A stretch of 64,000 nt of DNA, taken from NCBI RefSeq assembly GCF_014201375.1, contig NZ_JACHDZ010000002.1:372001-436000 (forward strand), written 5' to 3'. This stretch comes from Tunturiibacter empetritectus. GTDB lineage: Bacteria > Acidobacteriota > Terriglobia > Terriglobales > Acidobacteriaceae. This document shows, piece by piece, positions 37,407-45,888 of this stretch. Every line of letters begins with the position of its first letter. Within the stretch, counting starts at the first letter, position 1. Made by a program: the position numbers and the translations under genes. The notes under the pieces were generated by a model that was not told the origin of the DNA, made no database searches, and saw only the letters and a list, made by a program, of their open reading frames with translations.

Positions 37407-38690
37407 TTAGCGAGACTGCGAGATAACGTTGACCTGGCTGAGGGTCGGCATCGTAGTCAGGTTTGTCGTGTGGGCAATGTTGAGCCCATTGGCAACCATA
37501 CCGCCAGCCGCGTTTACGATGTTCAGTGCCTTCGCGTTCTGCTCTGCCGAACCGGCAAGTATCACGCTGTAGCTGTTGGTGTCATTGATGGTCGATCCAT
37601 CGACGGCGATGTTTTTCGCGGACGCATCGTCGAAGCTGAGTGCACCCTCTATATCCTTAGTTACAGACTTGCTCTTCACTGCTGTAAAGGACTCCGTGTC
37701 TGAAGCGGTCGTCGCAAGTGTCTCCGCATCACTGGTCGCATAGTTATTCGACACACTCACATTATGAGTCTTCGACGAGCTCGCGGTCAGTGTGTTGCTC
37801 TTGCTCGAGGCCAGGTTCAGGGTGGCCGCCAACGACGCGGCGTTGGTTGAGGCGCTCGTATCTGTGTTCGACGTGTTGCCGGTGGCGTTATTCGCCGACC
37901 CGCCATTGGCTGCGTGCGTATTATTCGAAGCAGCACCTACGGTTCCAGAGGTGCTTCCACCACTCGCAGCGTTGTTGCTGGAAGTCGAACTGCCCGACGT
38001 TCCGGCGCTGCCGCCAGTCGCTGCCGTTGCATTGTTGGCTGTGGTGCCGGTAGCCGCTGTATTGTTGTCGTTGGCTGCATTGTTTTCAGAAGCGTTCAAC
38101 GTCGCAGCAGCAGTCTTCGATTTGGTGAACGTGTCAGAGAAGCTCTTGCTCTTCGTCAGATCGTTGGTATAAGCAAAGTTATCGGTCGTGCTGGTGTTAA
38201 GCGAAGAGTTGAGGCTCGACGCAGAGCTGCTTGCAGCGCTTACATTCGAGTTCTTGACAACTGTCAGTTGGCTGTTCGTTCCCCGCTTATAACCGGTGAG
38301 ATCGGCCGACGATGAGCTATCCTGCGAAATACCGTTGGCCTGCGTTACATCGGTTGGTTTGGATGAGGCATCGGACAACGCGCTGCTGTCGTATACGTTG
38401 ACGCCATTGGCAACAAGCGCGTCAGACGAACTTACGATGTTGATGCCACTGGCACCCATCAGCGCGCTTCCAGACAGATTCACCGTGCCTGTGTTGTTTT
38501 CAGTGACGGTCGAGTTATTGGCCGCGATCGAAGAATTCTCTTCGCCGGCGGCGGTAACTTTGTCCATCTGGTTGTCAGCCAGCGCCTGCTTTGTCTGCTT
38601 ATCGTTGGTGGTTTTGGTCTTGTTCTGGCCGTAAGCGGAGCCGCCGACAAGAACCGATGCGGTAACGAGAGTGCAAATGAGTTTATTCAC
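37407..38690 (-). CDS. Large Ser/Asn/Ala/Thr-rich exported protein, candidate amyloid fibre subunit (FapC-like)
   Basis: A 427-residue protein starting at GTG 38690, which has AGGAGG five bases upstream; the ATG at 38708 lies before that site. Sec signal peptide residues 1-21 (ending SAYGQ), then LADNQMDKVTAAG (37-49), matching the motif in the downstream small protein. Two copies of a ~52-residue module (about 70-123 and 375-425; both contain GSA, a NIV segment, VANGxN and end in ISQ) flank a ~250-residue low-complexity linker almost wholly Ser, Asn, Ala, Thr and Gly. Module-linker-module layout with Asn/Gln-rich repeats is that of Fap amyloid subunits. Identity is inferred; no close homologue is recalled. 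Confidence 0.75.
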   Translation of the reverse strand: MNKLICTLVTASVLVGGSAYGQNKTKTTNDKQTKQALADNQMDKVTAAGEENSSIAANNSTVTENNTGTVNLSGSALMGASGINIVSSSDALVANGVNVYDSSALSDASSKPTDVTQANGISQDSSSSADLTGYKRGTNSQLTVVKNSNVSAASSSASSLNSSLNTSTTDNFAYTNDLTKSKSFSDTFTKSKTAAATLNASENNAANDNNTAATGTTANNATAATGGSAGTSGSSTSSNNAASGGSTSGTVGAASNNTHAANGGSANNATGNTSNTDTSASTNAASLAATLNLASSKSNTLTASSSKTHNVSVSNNYATSDAETLATTASDTESFTAVKSKSVTKDIEGALSFDDASAKNIAVDGSTINDTNSYSVILAGSAEQNAKALNIVNAAGGMVANGLNIAHTTNLTTMPTLSQVNVISQSR

Positions 38691-39257
38691 GTCTGCCTCC
38701 TGGGGCATTGTTAGACCAGCGCGACCGTCTACGCAGCAAGGCCGGCTGCATAGGGGACAAATTGACGCACCAAACTGCGGGCGCGCGCGGAGACTCAGCG
38801 GGCGCAGTTGGGACATCGCGTAACTATCCGGGGCTAGGGCTTCAACTCAGGCTGAATAGAATCAGCGCAAAACGTAAAAAGCGGAATAACGCATGCAATC
38901 TGACTGGTCGTTCAAGCCGATCGCGTTCGTAATGTAGTTCGTGCGTGAAGCCCTTACTACTAATGAATGTCATCTCTGTCTTGCAACAGATAGTGCGCGA
39001 CAGATGGAGCCCGTTTCAGAAGTATCTTCCAGACTTCCGACGCAGTATGACATGCAATTTATGTGCCAAGTTTACCCGCAGCATTCCACAGGGGATCTCG
39101 CGTATCTCATTCGGCATCATGCACCAACTTGCAAATATCGAGGAAAAAGTTATCTAGCTTCCTCTACCACACCGGTAACCCTCTTGCCGGGATCCGCCGT
39201 AACTTACGCGGTTTTCTTCTCTCGAATATCGCTCTCTCGGAGCACCCGAGTCCTGAA
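38691..39257. other. Promoter-side intergenic region of the Fap-like operon
   Basis: 567 bases without a supportable gene. It should carry the operon promoter (minus strand) and any regulatory sites. Short open frames on the plus strand lack ribosome sites and protein-like composition. Confidence 0.5.
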
Positions 39258-39863
39258 TCAGCGCCCAAGCTCCACCACCGTCTTGCGGTGCAGCACACTG
39301 TCTGAGTCACCAATAATTAACAACCCCGGCTGCTTCCACCCATGCGTCAAAACCAATCTCAAGCCGGTCGCATCTCCAGCCAGGTTGAAGACCGGCTCAC
39401 TCACCACCGAAGCTCCGCCACCCACCTTCGTCGTCAACCCCACTCCATTGACTCCAGCCGACTCCTCCCACCGACGCCCCTGCGCATCCGTCAGGTAAAC
39501 CTGTATCAAACTATCGCTCTGTGCCGACCGGCCCCGATTTGTAACTCGAACGGTTACTCGCACCAGGCGCCATCCGTCACGGACCATAAAGCCCTTCACC
39601 TCCTCCACCCCCGCGACCGTAAAGCACATCTCATCAAAGCACTGCGGTTGTCCCACCGCTGCCACTCTCTGCCTCTGGACCAGCGAAATCCCTATCAGAA
39701 TCGCCAGATACACCACCCAAACCCCGGCCAGCCAGGCTATCCCGCGCCGCACTCGCGCCCGTTCGCCCCGCAGCCACGACACCCCAACACCCACCACTCC
39801 CAGTGCCGTCCAACCCGCCACTCCCGCCAGCAAAAGCTCGGTCAGCCTCACTCCCCACCCCAT
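39258..39863 (-). CDS. Membrane protein with C-terminal Ig-like (DUF4352-type) domain
   Basis: A 201-residue protein with two N-terminal membrane helices (about residues 5-26 and 42-62) and a soluble domain from ~80 with a beta-sandwich pattern (WRLVRVTVRVTNRGRSAQSD, LIQVYLTDAQGRRWEESAGV, VVSEPVFNLAGDATGLRLVL), as in telokin-like DUF4352 domains of secreted proteins. A Cys pair (CFDEMC) opens the domain. I start at the ATG at 39863; one at 39893 is possible. It is divergent from the ABC ATPase gene, with starts only 25 bases apart. Function unknown. Confidence 0.7.
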   Translation of the reverse strand: MGWGVRLTELLLAGVAGWTALGVVGVGVSWLRGERARVRRGIAWLAGVWVVYLAILIGISLVQRQRVAAVGQPQCFDEMCFTVAGVEEVKGFMVRDGWRLVRVTVRVTNRGRSAQSDSLIQVYLTDAQGRRWEESAGVNGVGLTTKVGGGASVVSEPVFNLAGDATGLRLVLTHGWKQPGLLIIGDSDSVLHRKTVVELGR

Positions 39864-39887
39864 TCGCGATAGACTTTCTATACGTAC

Positions 39888-40676
39888 ATGCCTTCTCATT
39901 CTTCCACGTTGTCCCCCCAACCCGGCTCCTCTTCCACAACGCCTCTTCATTCGACGCCCGATGGCAGCGCAGCAATGCCTGTTATTCTCGCTCGCGATCT
40001 CGGCAAGACGTACCGTTCCGGCAAGCTCGAGGTTCCCGCACTTCGCGAGGTCAACTTCGCTATCAATCCGGGCGAGTTCGTTGCTATCGTGGGCCCCTCC
40101 GGCTCCGGGAAGTCCACTCTCTTCTACATTCTCGGCGGCCTCACCGGAGCCACCACCGGCTCCGTCCTCATCGACGGCGTCGACTTCGCCACCCTCACCG
40201 ATGCAGAGCGAACCCGCACCCGCCGCGCCAAGATCGGGTTCATCTTCCAGCGTTTCAATCTCCTGCCCACCCTCACGGCCATGGGCAACATTGAGATCGC
40301 CCACGACATCGCCAATCTCGGCGCCTCTACCAAGCGAGAGCTCGACCGCCCTCTTCTCACCCACCTCACCGAGATGCTCGGCATCCAGGGCCGTCTCGAT
40401 CACCGTCCCAACGAGCTATCGGGCGGAGAGCAGCAGCGCGTGGCCATCGCCCGAGCCCTCATCAACCGCCCCGCTATCGTCCTCGCTGACGAGCCCACCG
40501 GCAACCTCGATACGAAAAACTCGGATGCCGTTCTAAGGATGCTTCGCCAGTCCAGCCGCGACCTCAACCAGACCGTCCTCATGATCACCCACAACCCGGA
40601 GGCCGCCCAGATCGCCGACCGAATCCTCCACATGCGCGACGGCGAAATTACTCATATTGAAACCGTTACGCGTTAG
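39888..40676 (+). CDS. ABC transporter ATPase, LolD/MacB type
   Basis: A 262-residue nucleotide-binding protein (233 if Met30 is the start, which family alignment favours because the first 29 residues are Ser/Thr/Pro-rich filler). Walker A is GPSGSGKST (69-77), the Q-loop is [18 protein letters not shown], the signature is [15 protein letters not shown], Walker B is [13 protein letters not shown] and the H-loop is MITHNPEAA. The [11 protein letters not shown] and [12 protein letters not shown] segments place it with LolD/MacB/FtsE ATPases that serve FtsX-type permeases. No permease gene is adjacent; the permease at 11654-12745 is a possible partner. Confidence 0.92.
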   Translation: MPSHSSTLSPQPGSSSTTPLHSTPDGSAAMPVILARDLGKTYRSGKLEVPALREVNFAINPGEFVAIVGPSGSGKSTLFYILGGLTGATTGSVLIDGVDFATLTDAERTRTRRAKIGFIFQRFNLLPTLTAMGNIEIAHDIANLGASTKRELDRPLLTHLTEMLGIQGRLDHRPNELSGGEQQRVAIARALINRPAIVLADEPTGNLDTKNSDAVLRMLRQSSRDLNQTVLMITHNPEAAQIADRILHMRDGEITHIETVTR

Positions 40677-40879
40677 CGTTCCTGTGCTTCCCCTCCAGTT
40701 CTCGGACTAAAGAAGCTCCTCGCTGTGCATAGTAACTGCCTCCTTGGTTACTACGAAAAGTCGCGTGGGACTGAACAGATCGCATGGTTGAGCACTTTAA
40801 AATTGAAGTCGAACACTCCTCCCTGTAACATTCGCTTTGTCTGAACCAGAAAGCAGTTTGCGATCTGCCGGGGGTCACC

Positions 40880-41728
40880 GTGTCCTACACTTACTTCCAA
40901 CCCGAACAGCAATTTTCGGATTGTTTCAGGCGAAAGCCGTTTCTCTTCTGCCATAACCTCGACTCCAACGATCTCTTCTCGACCCAGTCGGTGGAGAAGC
41001 TAGCCGAAATCTGGAGCCGCGACAACACCAAATCCGGCTTCTTCTACCTCGACAGAAAATTCAGAGAGTGGGGCAGTGAAGATCACAAGGCCAGCCTCGT
41101 AGAGGCCTTTCGCCACTCCGACCTCAGCCGCATGAGGATGAAGCTCAGCTTCATCCATACGCAGCCAAAGTACGACAAGGTCCTCGAAACCATGACGCAA
41201 GAGCTCTCGGAGCTTACTCATGTCGACCTCGGCAAAGAGTATCGCGCGCCCATGGAGACGCTCTTCCTGACCTCGCCAAACGAGTTCACGCCGTATCACA
41301 TCGACAGCGAAGACAGCTTCCTTCTCCAGATCCAGGGTACAAAGACCATCTACATCTTCGATGGAAGCGACAAAGAAATTCTCAAAGACCTCGATATCGA
41401 AAAGTACTGGGCAAAGAACGAGATCGCATTCCGCGAAGAGATCAGGTCGCGCGCCATGCGCTTCGAGATGGAGCCAGGAACCGGCGTCCACATCCCCATG
41501 CATTTCCCGCACATGGTCGAAAGCGGTCCCACATCTTCGATGTCGCTCAGCATCGGCTACGAATCAATAGCCTTCGATCGCGACCTCTTCCGCGTCAATC
41601 ACCAGCTGCGCAAACTAGGCCTCAACCCTACGCCGCCGGGCAAGAGCAAGGTCATCGACAACACCAAAATGGCAGTCGTTGCCGGCGCCAAAGGCATCAC
41701 CAAGACCCTCAAGGGTCTGCACAAGTAA
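40880..41728 (+). CDS. Cupin/JmjC-like protein, possible Fe(II)-dependent oxygenase
   Basis: A 282-residue protein of the JmjC/cupin-like (cupin 8) group. The metal-site pattern is present: His140 and Asp142 in TPYHIDSEDSF, and a distal His (208 or 211) in HIPMHFPHMVESG, with FLLQIQGTKTIYIFDGSDKE between. Family members are 2-oxoglutarate hydroxylases or act on small molecules; here the substrate is unknown. The start is a GTG at 40880 after GGGGTCACC. Strong acidic/basic composition and no signal peptide suggest a cytosolic enzyme. Transcribed alone. Confidence 0.85.
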   Translation: MSYTYFQPEQQFSDCFRRKPFLFCHNLDSNDLFSTQSVEKLAEIWSRDNTKSGFFYLDRKFREWGSEDHKASLVEAFRHSDLSRMRMKLSFIHTQPKYDKVLETMTQELSELTHVDLGKEYRAPMETLFLTSPNEFTPYHIDSEDSFLLQIQGTKTIYIFDGSDKEILKDLDIEKYWAKNEIAFREEIRSRAMRFEMEPGTGVHIPMHFPHMVESGPTSSMSLSIGYESIAFDRDLFRVNHQLRKLGLNPTPPGKSKVIDNTKMAVVAGAKGITKTLKGLHK

Positions 41729-42006
41729 CCAGCCGCAAAGTTCGTTCTCATAGAAAACCCTGCGCATGCTTCGCGGGTCATACCCGGACCCCACACCAGC
41801 ACCAGCCTGAGACGGTACTGGCTTTGCACTAAAGCCAAGCCAAATAGCAGCCGACAAGCAACACGAATAGACGAACATCGCACCGGATCTGCATCAGGGG
41901 TGGGTCTCGCTTTCTAAAATCCGAGGGCGTTTTCTAGACCATAAACGTAAGCCACAGTAGGATGGACCCGAGCTCCCGGCATCAAATCGCGCATAAAAGG
42001 AACTCC

Positions 42007-42891
42007 ATGCCCTGGTATCAACTCAACGACGCCAACGACCCCAAGCTCGACGCGCTCGCCAAACAGTACAACCTCCATCCTCTTCATATCGAAGACACAC
42101 GCAACGAAGACGAAGGCGTCAAAGTTGACTCCGGCGCGACCTACACCTTCGCCGTCTTCAAGCCGGTCCGTCTCATCCCCGACCCCGACAACCCCGGCGA
42201 AGAGATGCCATCCTTCTCCCCAATCGACATCTTCGCCGGCAAAGACTTCCTCATAACCGTCTCCGACCCCACCTGCCCCACTACCGGGCAGGCCCTCGCC
42301 CGTGCCCGCCGCGACGGCGATGACGAACACCCCGGAAAACTCGTCTCTCTCATCCTCGACACCATCGTCGATCTCTACTTCTCGGCCATCGACCACTTCG
42401 ACGACCGCATCGACCAGCTCGAAGACAAAGTCTTCGACGATCCCACCCCTGAGATCCTCCAGTCCGTCTTCGCCATCAAGCGCGAACTCATTGACCTCCG
42501 ACGCGTCCTCGTCAACACCCGCGACGCAGCGCTCCATCTCCAGCGCGATCCCAACACCATCATCGATGCCGACTATCAGCCCTACGTCCGCGATACCTAC
42601 GATCACGTCGCACGTCTGCTCGACTCGGTCGAAACCCAGCGCGACCTGCTCAACAACACGCTCGACATCTATCTCTCGTCCGTCTCAAATCGCACCAACG
42701 AGGTCATGAAGGTCTTGACGGTTTTAGGCACCATCGTCCTTCCAGTTCTCGCCATCTCCGGTATCTACGGAATGAATCTCAAAGGCCTTCCTTTTGAAGA
42801 TTCACCCCACGGTGCAGAGTGGGTTGGCGGCATCACCGTCGTTGCCACGGCTGTCTTGCTGTTCCTCCTCCGCAAGCTGAACTGGCTTTAG
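42007..42891 (+). CDS. corA: Magnesium/cobalt transporter CorA
   Basis: A 294-residue CorA-family divalent-cation channel. It has a large N-terminal cytoplasmic domain, a long stalk helix (IDQLEDKVFDDPTPEILQSV, ELIDLRRVLVNTRDAALHLQ), and two C-terminal membrane helices carrying the signature GMN in ISGIYGMNLKGLPF. The ATG at 42007 (MPWYQLND) has AAAGGA upstream; an earlier in-frame start adds non-family residues. Works as a pentamer in the inner membrane, gated by cytosolic magnesium. Monocistronic by context. Confidence 0.94.
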   Translation: MPWYQLNDANDPKLDALAKQYNLHPLHIEDTRNEDEGVKVDSGATYTFAVFKPVRLIPDPDNPGEEMPSFSPIDIFAGKDFLITVSDPTCPTTGQALARARRDGDDEHPGKLVSLILDTIVDLYFSAIDHFDDRIDQLEDKVFDDPTPEILQSVFAIKRELIDLRRVLVNTRDAALHLQRDPNTIIDADYQPYVRDTYDHVARLLDSVETQRDLLNNTLDIYLSSVSNRTNEVMKVLTVLGTIVLPVLAISGIYGMNLKGLPFEDSPHGAEWVGGITVVATAVLLFLLRKLNWL

Positions 42892-43038
42892 AGACGCTTT
42901 CAAAGCCTCTCCACCGTATCAACGCAATTTCGACACCTGTTGACCCGGGCAAAATCTCACAAAAGTCTCAGCCCAACTCTTTCCGCTTACCTGCATCTCT
43001 GCTAAGTACGACGGCAACGCCGTCAGGGAGATTCGTTA

Positions 43039-43299
43039 ATGACCGACTATCGTGTAAGTCAAGGGGAAGTTCAGGAAGATCAGATAACCGCCGCCATCGA
43101 AAAAGTCACAGCACAGGTTCCGTCCACCGTTTACCTTGCTCTGGCCATTGGCTCCATGGCGGTTTCAGTCGGCTTTCAAGCTGCAAAGAAACCGCACTCA
43201 GCTCTTTTTGTCGGCCAATGGGCCGCGCCGTTCCTTATCCTCGGCATCTACAACAAGCTCGTAAAACTCCACGGCTCCGACGGCACCACTCACGCCTGA
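43039..43299 (+). CDS. Small two-helix membrane protein
   Basis: An 86-residue protein with a charged N-terminus (TDYRVSQGEVQEDQITAAIE) and two hydrophobic helices (about 30-46 and 59-72). No family recognised; similar small ORFs appear in acidobacterial genomes. AGGGAGA precedes the ATG at 43039. A strong stem-loop follows the stop. Confidence 0.7.
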   Translation: MTDYRVSQGEVQEDQITAAIEKVTAQVPSTVYLALAIGSMAVSVGFQAAKKPHSALFVGQWAAPFLILGIYNKLVKLHGSDGTTHA

Positions 43300-43309
43300 T
43301 CTAATACGC

Positions 43310-43343
43310 GAGAAGCCCCGGCACGAGGGCCGGGGCGCCTCTC
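43310..43343. terminator. Stem-loop between convergent genes
   Basis: GCCCCGGC pairs with GCCGGGGC (four-to-six-base loop), extended by outer GAG/CTC pairs. There is little T-run, so terminator function is likely but weak. It lies between the small membrane-protein gene and the bestrophin-like gene. Confidence 0.6.
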
Positions 43344-43360
43344 AAAACGTCGATCTACAA

Positions 43361-44275
43361 CTACCAGAGCACACCGTCGATCGGAGTCGTGGCCGGCGGA
43401 AGTTCCGACTCGCCAAGCAGCTGCCGCAGGTTGACTTCGATCGTTGTAGTGATCGAAGTCAACGGAACGTCGTAGATAGTGTTCTCAAAAGGATCTTCAA
43501 GGTCTCGTCCGATCTTATCCAGCGCAAGAAAGATAAACCCCACCAGCGTCGAGCCAAGCGGCGTCAGCCATCCCATATTCGTCACCAGCGCCAAGGGCAG
43601 CAGGACGCAGTAGATATGCACGAACAACTGCGGAAAGTAGTCATACTGCTTCGGCATCGGAGTGTTCTTGATCCGTTCCGCACCGCCCTGCGCATCCGCC
43701 AGATCGTTCAGACTCTCGTCCATCGCGCGCCACTGCAGCGCGTCAATCCACTCCCTCGTCTGGCACTCCAACAGCAGCTTACCCATCAGCTGCTGTAGAG
43801 CCAATGGAACATTCTTCTCGGCCCGCAGACTCTCGAGCTCGCCGTGCTCCAGGAACGGCGCGATCTCAGCCCACGGCTCCAGCTTCCTCAGGTGTTGTCG
43901 CAGTGCATGCACAAACGCGATCTGCAGATAGACCATCCGTCGCTGCATCTCCTTGAGCTCCGGAGTATCGCTACCCCTCAGCGACAACATCCCAGTGGTC
44001 ACCTGTCGCGCCCAGCTCCGTGAGTTGTTTACCACCGAACCCCACAGAATCCTAGCCTCCCACCACCGGCCATACGCAGACTGGTTCCGGAACGCAACGA
44101 TAATTCCGATCGCCGATCCAAAGAGCGCCAGGGGAATATGCGGCATCGCCACCCACTCCCAGCGCAACAGCTTGTACGCCGCCACCACCGCCAGGTCATA
44201 CAGCACCAGCAGTAGCAGCGGTAAGCCAACGTACTTCAGCATCGGCATCAGCTGTCGCCCACGCGGAACGATCAT
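43361..44275 (-). CDS. Bestrophin-like (UPF0187) anion channel
   Basis: A 304-residue membrane protein. The diagnostic segment is IGIIVAFRNQSAYGRWWEAR followed by WGSVVNNSRSWARQV, with LVTNMGWLTPLGSTLVGFIF later and the ending LDKIGRDLEDPFENTIYDVP. Bacterial bestrophins form pentameric channels; eukaryotic ones pass chloride or bicarbonate. The start at 44275 overlaps the stop of the carbonic anhydrase gene by 4 bases (ATGA), so the two are translationally coupled. A joint role in bicarbonate movement is likely. Confidence 0.92.
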   Translation of the reverse strand: MIVPRGRQLMPMLKYVGLPLLLLVLYDLAVVAAYKLLRWEWVAMPHIPLALFGSAIGIIVAFRNQSAYGRWWEARILWGSVVNNSRSWARQVTTGMLSLRGSDTPELKEMQRRMVYLQIAFVHALRQHLRKLEPWAEIAPFLEHGELESLRAEKNVPLALQQLMGKLLLECQTREWIDALQWRAMDESLNDLADAQGGAERIKNTPMPKQYDYFPQLFVHIYCVLLPLALVTNMGWLTPLGSTLVGFIFLALDKIGRDLEDPFENTIYDVPLTSITTTIEVNLRQLLGESELPPATTPIDGVLW

Positions 44276-44922
44276 TCGCCTTCGCCCTGAATCGTCACCG
44301 GCACAAACGTCCGACTCCCGTCCTCCGAGATCCTCACCTCGCCCTTGCCAATGTCGTAGATCCATCCGGAGATCGTCAACTCCCCGCGCGCCGCCGCCCC
44401 CGCAACCGACGGATGCGTCCGCAGATGCTGAATTTGCAGCAAAACATTCTCCTCGGTCAGCTGGCGCAGCAGCACGCCTGGTTCCTCGTCAGGCTTGGCC
44501 AGCGAACTCGCCACACTCAACGCCGCATGCGCATTCTTCAGCCAGCTCTTCACAGTCGGCATCTTCTCCAAGGCCTCGGGATGCAGCAGGCCCTTCATCG
44601 CCCCACAATCCGAGTGCCCGCACACCACAACATGCTGCACCTTCAGCGCCGTAACGGCATATTCAATCACCGCACTCACGCCGCCAAGCATCTCGCCGTA
44701 CGCCGGTACCAGGTTCCCGACATTTCGAGTTACAAATACATCGCCGGGCTGCGATTGTGTAATCAACTCAGGATCAATTCGAGAGTCCGCACAAGTCACA
44801 ATCAAAGCATGCGGCGTCTGAGGCTCGCTCGCTGCCTTAACATAGGTATCCTTGTTCTCAGGATAGACACCCATTCGAAACTTCCGTATTCCCGCCTTCA
44901 GCTCTTCCAGTACAGCATCCAT
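44272..44922 (-). CDS. Beta-class carbonic anhydrase
   Basis: A 216-residue enzyme interconverting carbon dioxide and bicarbonate. Zinc ligands are readable: Cys44 in TCADSRIDPELI (with Asp46), His103 and Cys106 in VVCGHSDCGAMKG. VTRNVGNLVPAYG and GGVSAVIEYAV are further family landmarks. It is cytosolic, with no signal peptide. Its 3' end overlaps the start of the bestrophin-like gene, forming a two-gene bicarbonate-handling operon. Confidence 0.95.
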   Translation of the reverse strand: MDAVLEELKAGIRKFRMGVYPENKDTYVKAASEPQTPHALIVTCADSRIDPELITQSQPGDVFVTRNVGNLVPAYGEMLGGVSAVIEYAVTALKVQHVVVCGHSDCGAMKGLLHPEALEKMPTVKSWLKNAHAALSVASSLAKPDEEPGVLLRQLTEENVLLQIQHLRTHPSVAGAAARGELTISGWIYDIGKGEVRISEDGSRTFVPVTIQGEGE

Positions 44923-44982
44923 AGCGCTCCCTTTCTCATGCTCTCAAACAATCTCATCGTGCACTGCCGCGCAAGCGGCGGG

Positions 44983-45621
44983 TTATTCCTTCCACTTGAT
45001 ATTGCACCCAATTGAGAATCGTTGATTCGTATCCGGTCGTTTTCCCGCGATCACCGCATCCATCGCAGCCCGCAGATCCTTCCCCGTTACAGGGATGTCG
45101 TTGCCTGAATCCCCGCGTCGAGGCCTACTATCATCCATCTGCCCGCGATATACCAGCGCCATCTCCGCGTCGAACAAAAAGAAATCCGGCGTACAAGCCG
45201 CGTCATAGGCTCGTGCGACCTCCTGCGTCTCGTCGTACAAATACGGAAAGCGGAACCCAAGCCGCTCTGCCTGCTTCTTCATCTCCGCTGGCGCGTCCTG
45301 CGGATAAGCCTCCACATCGTTCGACGAGATCGCCGCAATCGCAATCTTTCCTTCGTAGTCCTTCCCGACCCTTGCCAGTTCCTCCTCCACATGCTTCACA
45401 AACGGGCAGTGCACGCAGAGAAACATCACCAGAAGTCCGTGCCGGCCCGACGGCGACGTTCCACCTCCGGTCATCCGATTCTCCGTATCAGACCGGCCAT
45501 CCTCCCAGCTTGCAGCGAAGACATCATCCCGCCCCACAGCTCTTCCGCTCACCACATCTACCAGTTCAAACGCGGGAGCCGTAGCACCCAAAGCGACCAT
45601 CGTCGACTGTGTCCTGGACAT
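44983..45621 (-). CDS. Thioredoxin-fold (redoxin/AhpC-TSA) protein
   Basis: A 212-residue protein with a thioredoxin fold: APAFELVDVVSGRAV at the start, the active-site-like FLCVHCPFVKHVEE (Cys69 and Cys72, a CVHC pair), then GKIAIAAISSNDVEAYPQDA and AYDAACTPDFFLFD. This is the single-domain thioredoxin-like group common in cyanobacteria and acidobacteria; probably a thiol reductase or peroxidase. The ATG at 45621 is chosen for the GGAGG five bases upstream; two earlier Met codons exist. Confidence 0.88.
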   Translation of the reverse strand: MSRTQSTMVALGATAPAFELVDVVSGRAVGRDDVFAASWEDGRSDTENRMTGGGTSPSGRHGLLVMFLCVHCPFVKHVEEELARVGKDYEGKIAIAAISSNDVEAYPQDAPAEMKKQAERLGFRFPYLYDETQEVARAYDAACTPDFFLFDAEMALVYRGQMDDSRPRRGDSGNDIPVTGKDLRAAMDAVIAGKRPDTNQRFSIGCNIKWKE

Positions 45622-45888
45622 CTTGCCCTCCGCTACCTTCACGATCATAGCCAACTCTGAACTAACACCACTACCGCTGAAGCCGTTTCTTTCGTCTTCC
45701 TCCGCAAAAATTTTGTTTTCTGCGATGTCTCTCTCTCTTTTGACAGAGTTTTGTGCTTTGTTTTGACTTCATCAACCTTAGATTTTAGATAAAAGATAAA
45801 CTCACGAGCCGCACTCTCGCCATCCTCCAGAAGGGAACCCGCCTCACCATCCCCAAACCTACCCCACGAGCCCTATGCTCAAACCAGC

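Noticed and set aside
37782..38172. Repeat-rich DNA in the large fibre gene considered as CRISPR-like
   Set aside because: The repeats are coding for Ser/Asn/Ala/Thr residues, irregular, with no constant spacer length.
38941..39498. 185-codon open frame on the plus strand
   Set aside because: No ribosome site, protein composition is not natural, and its 3' half lies antisense to the Ig-like membrane-protein gene.
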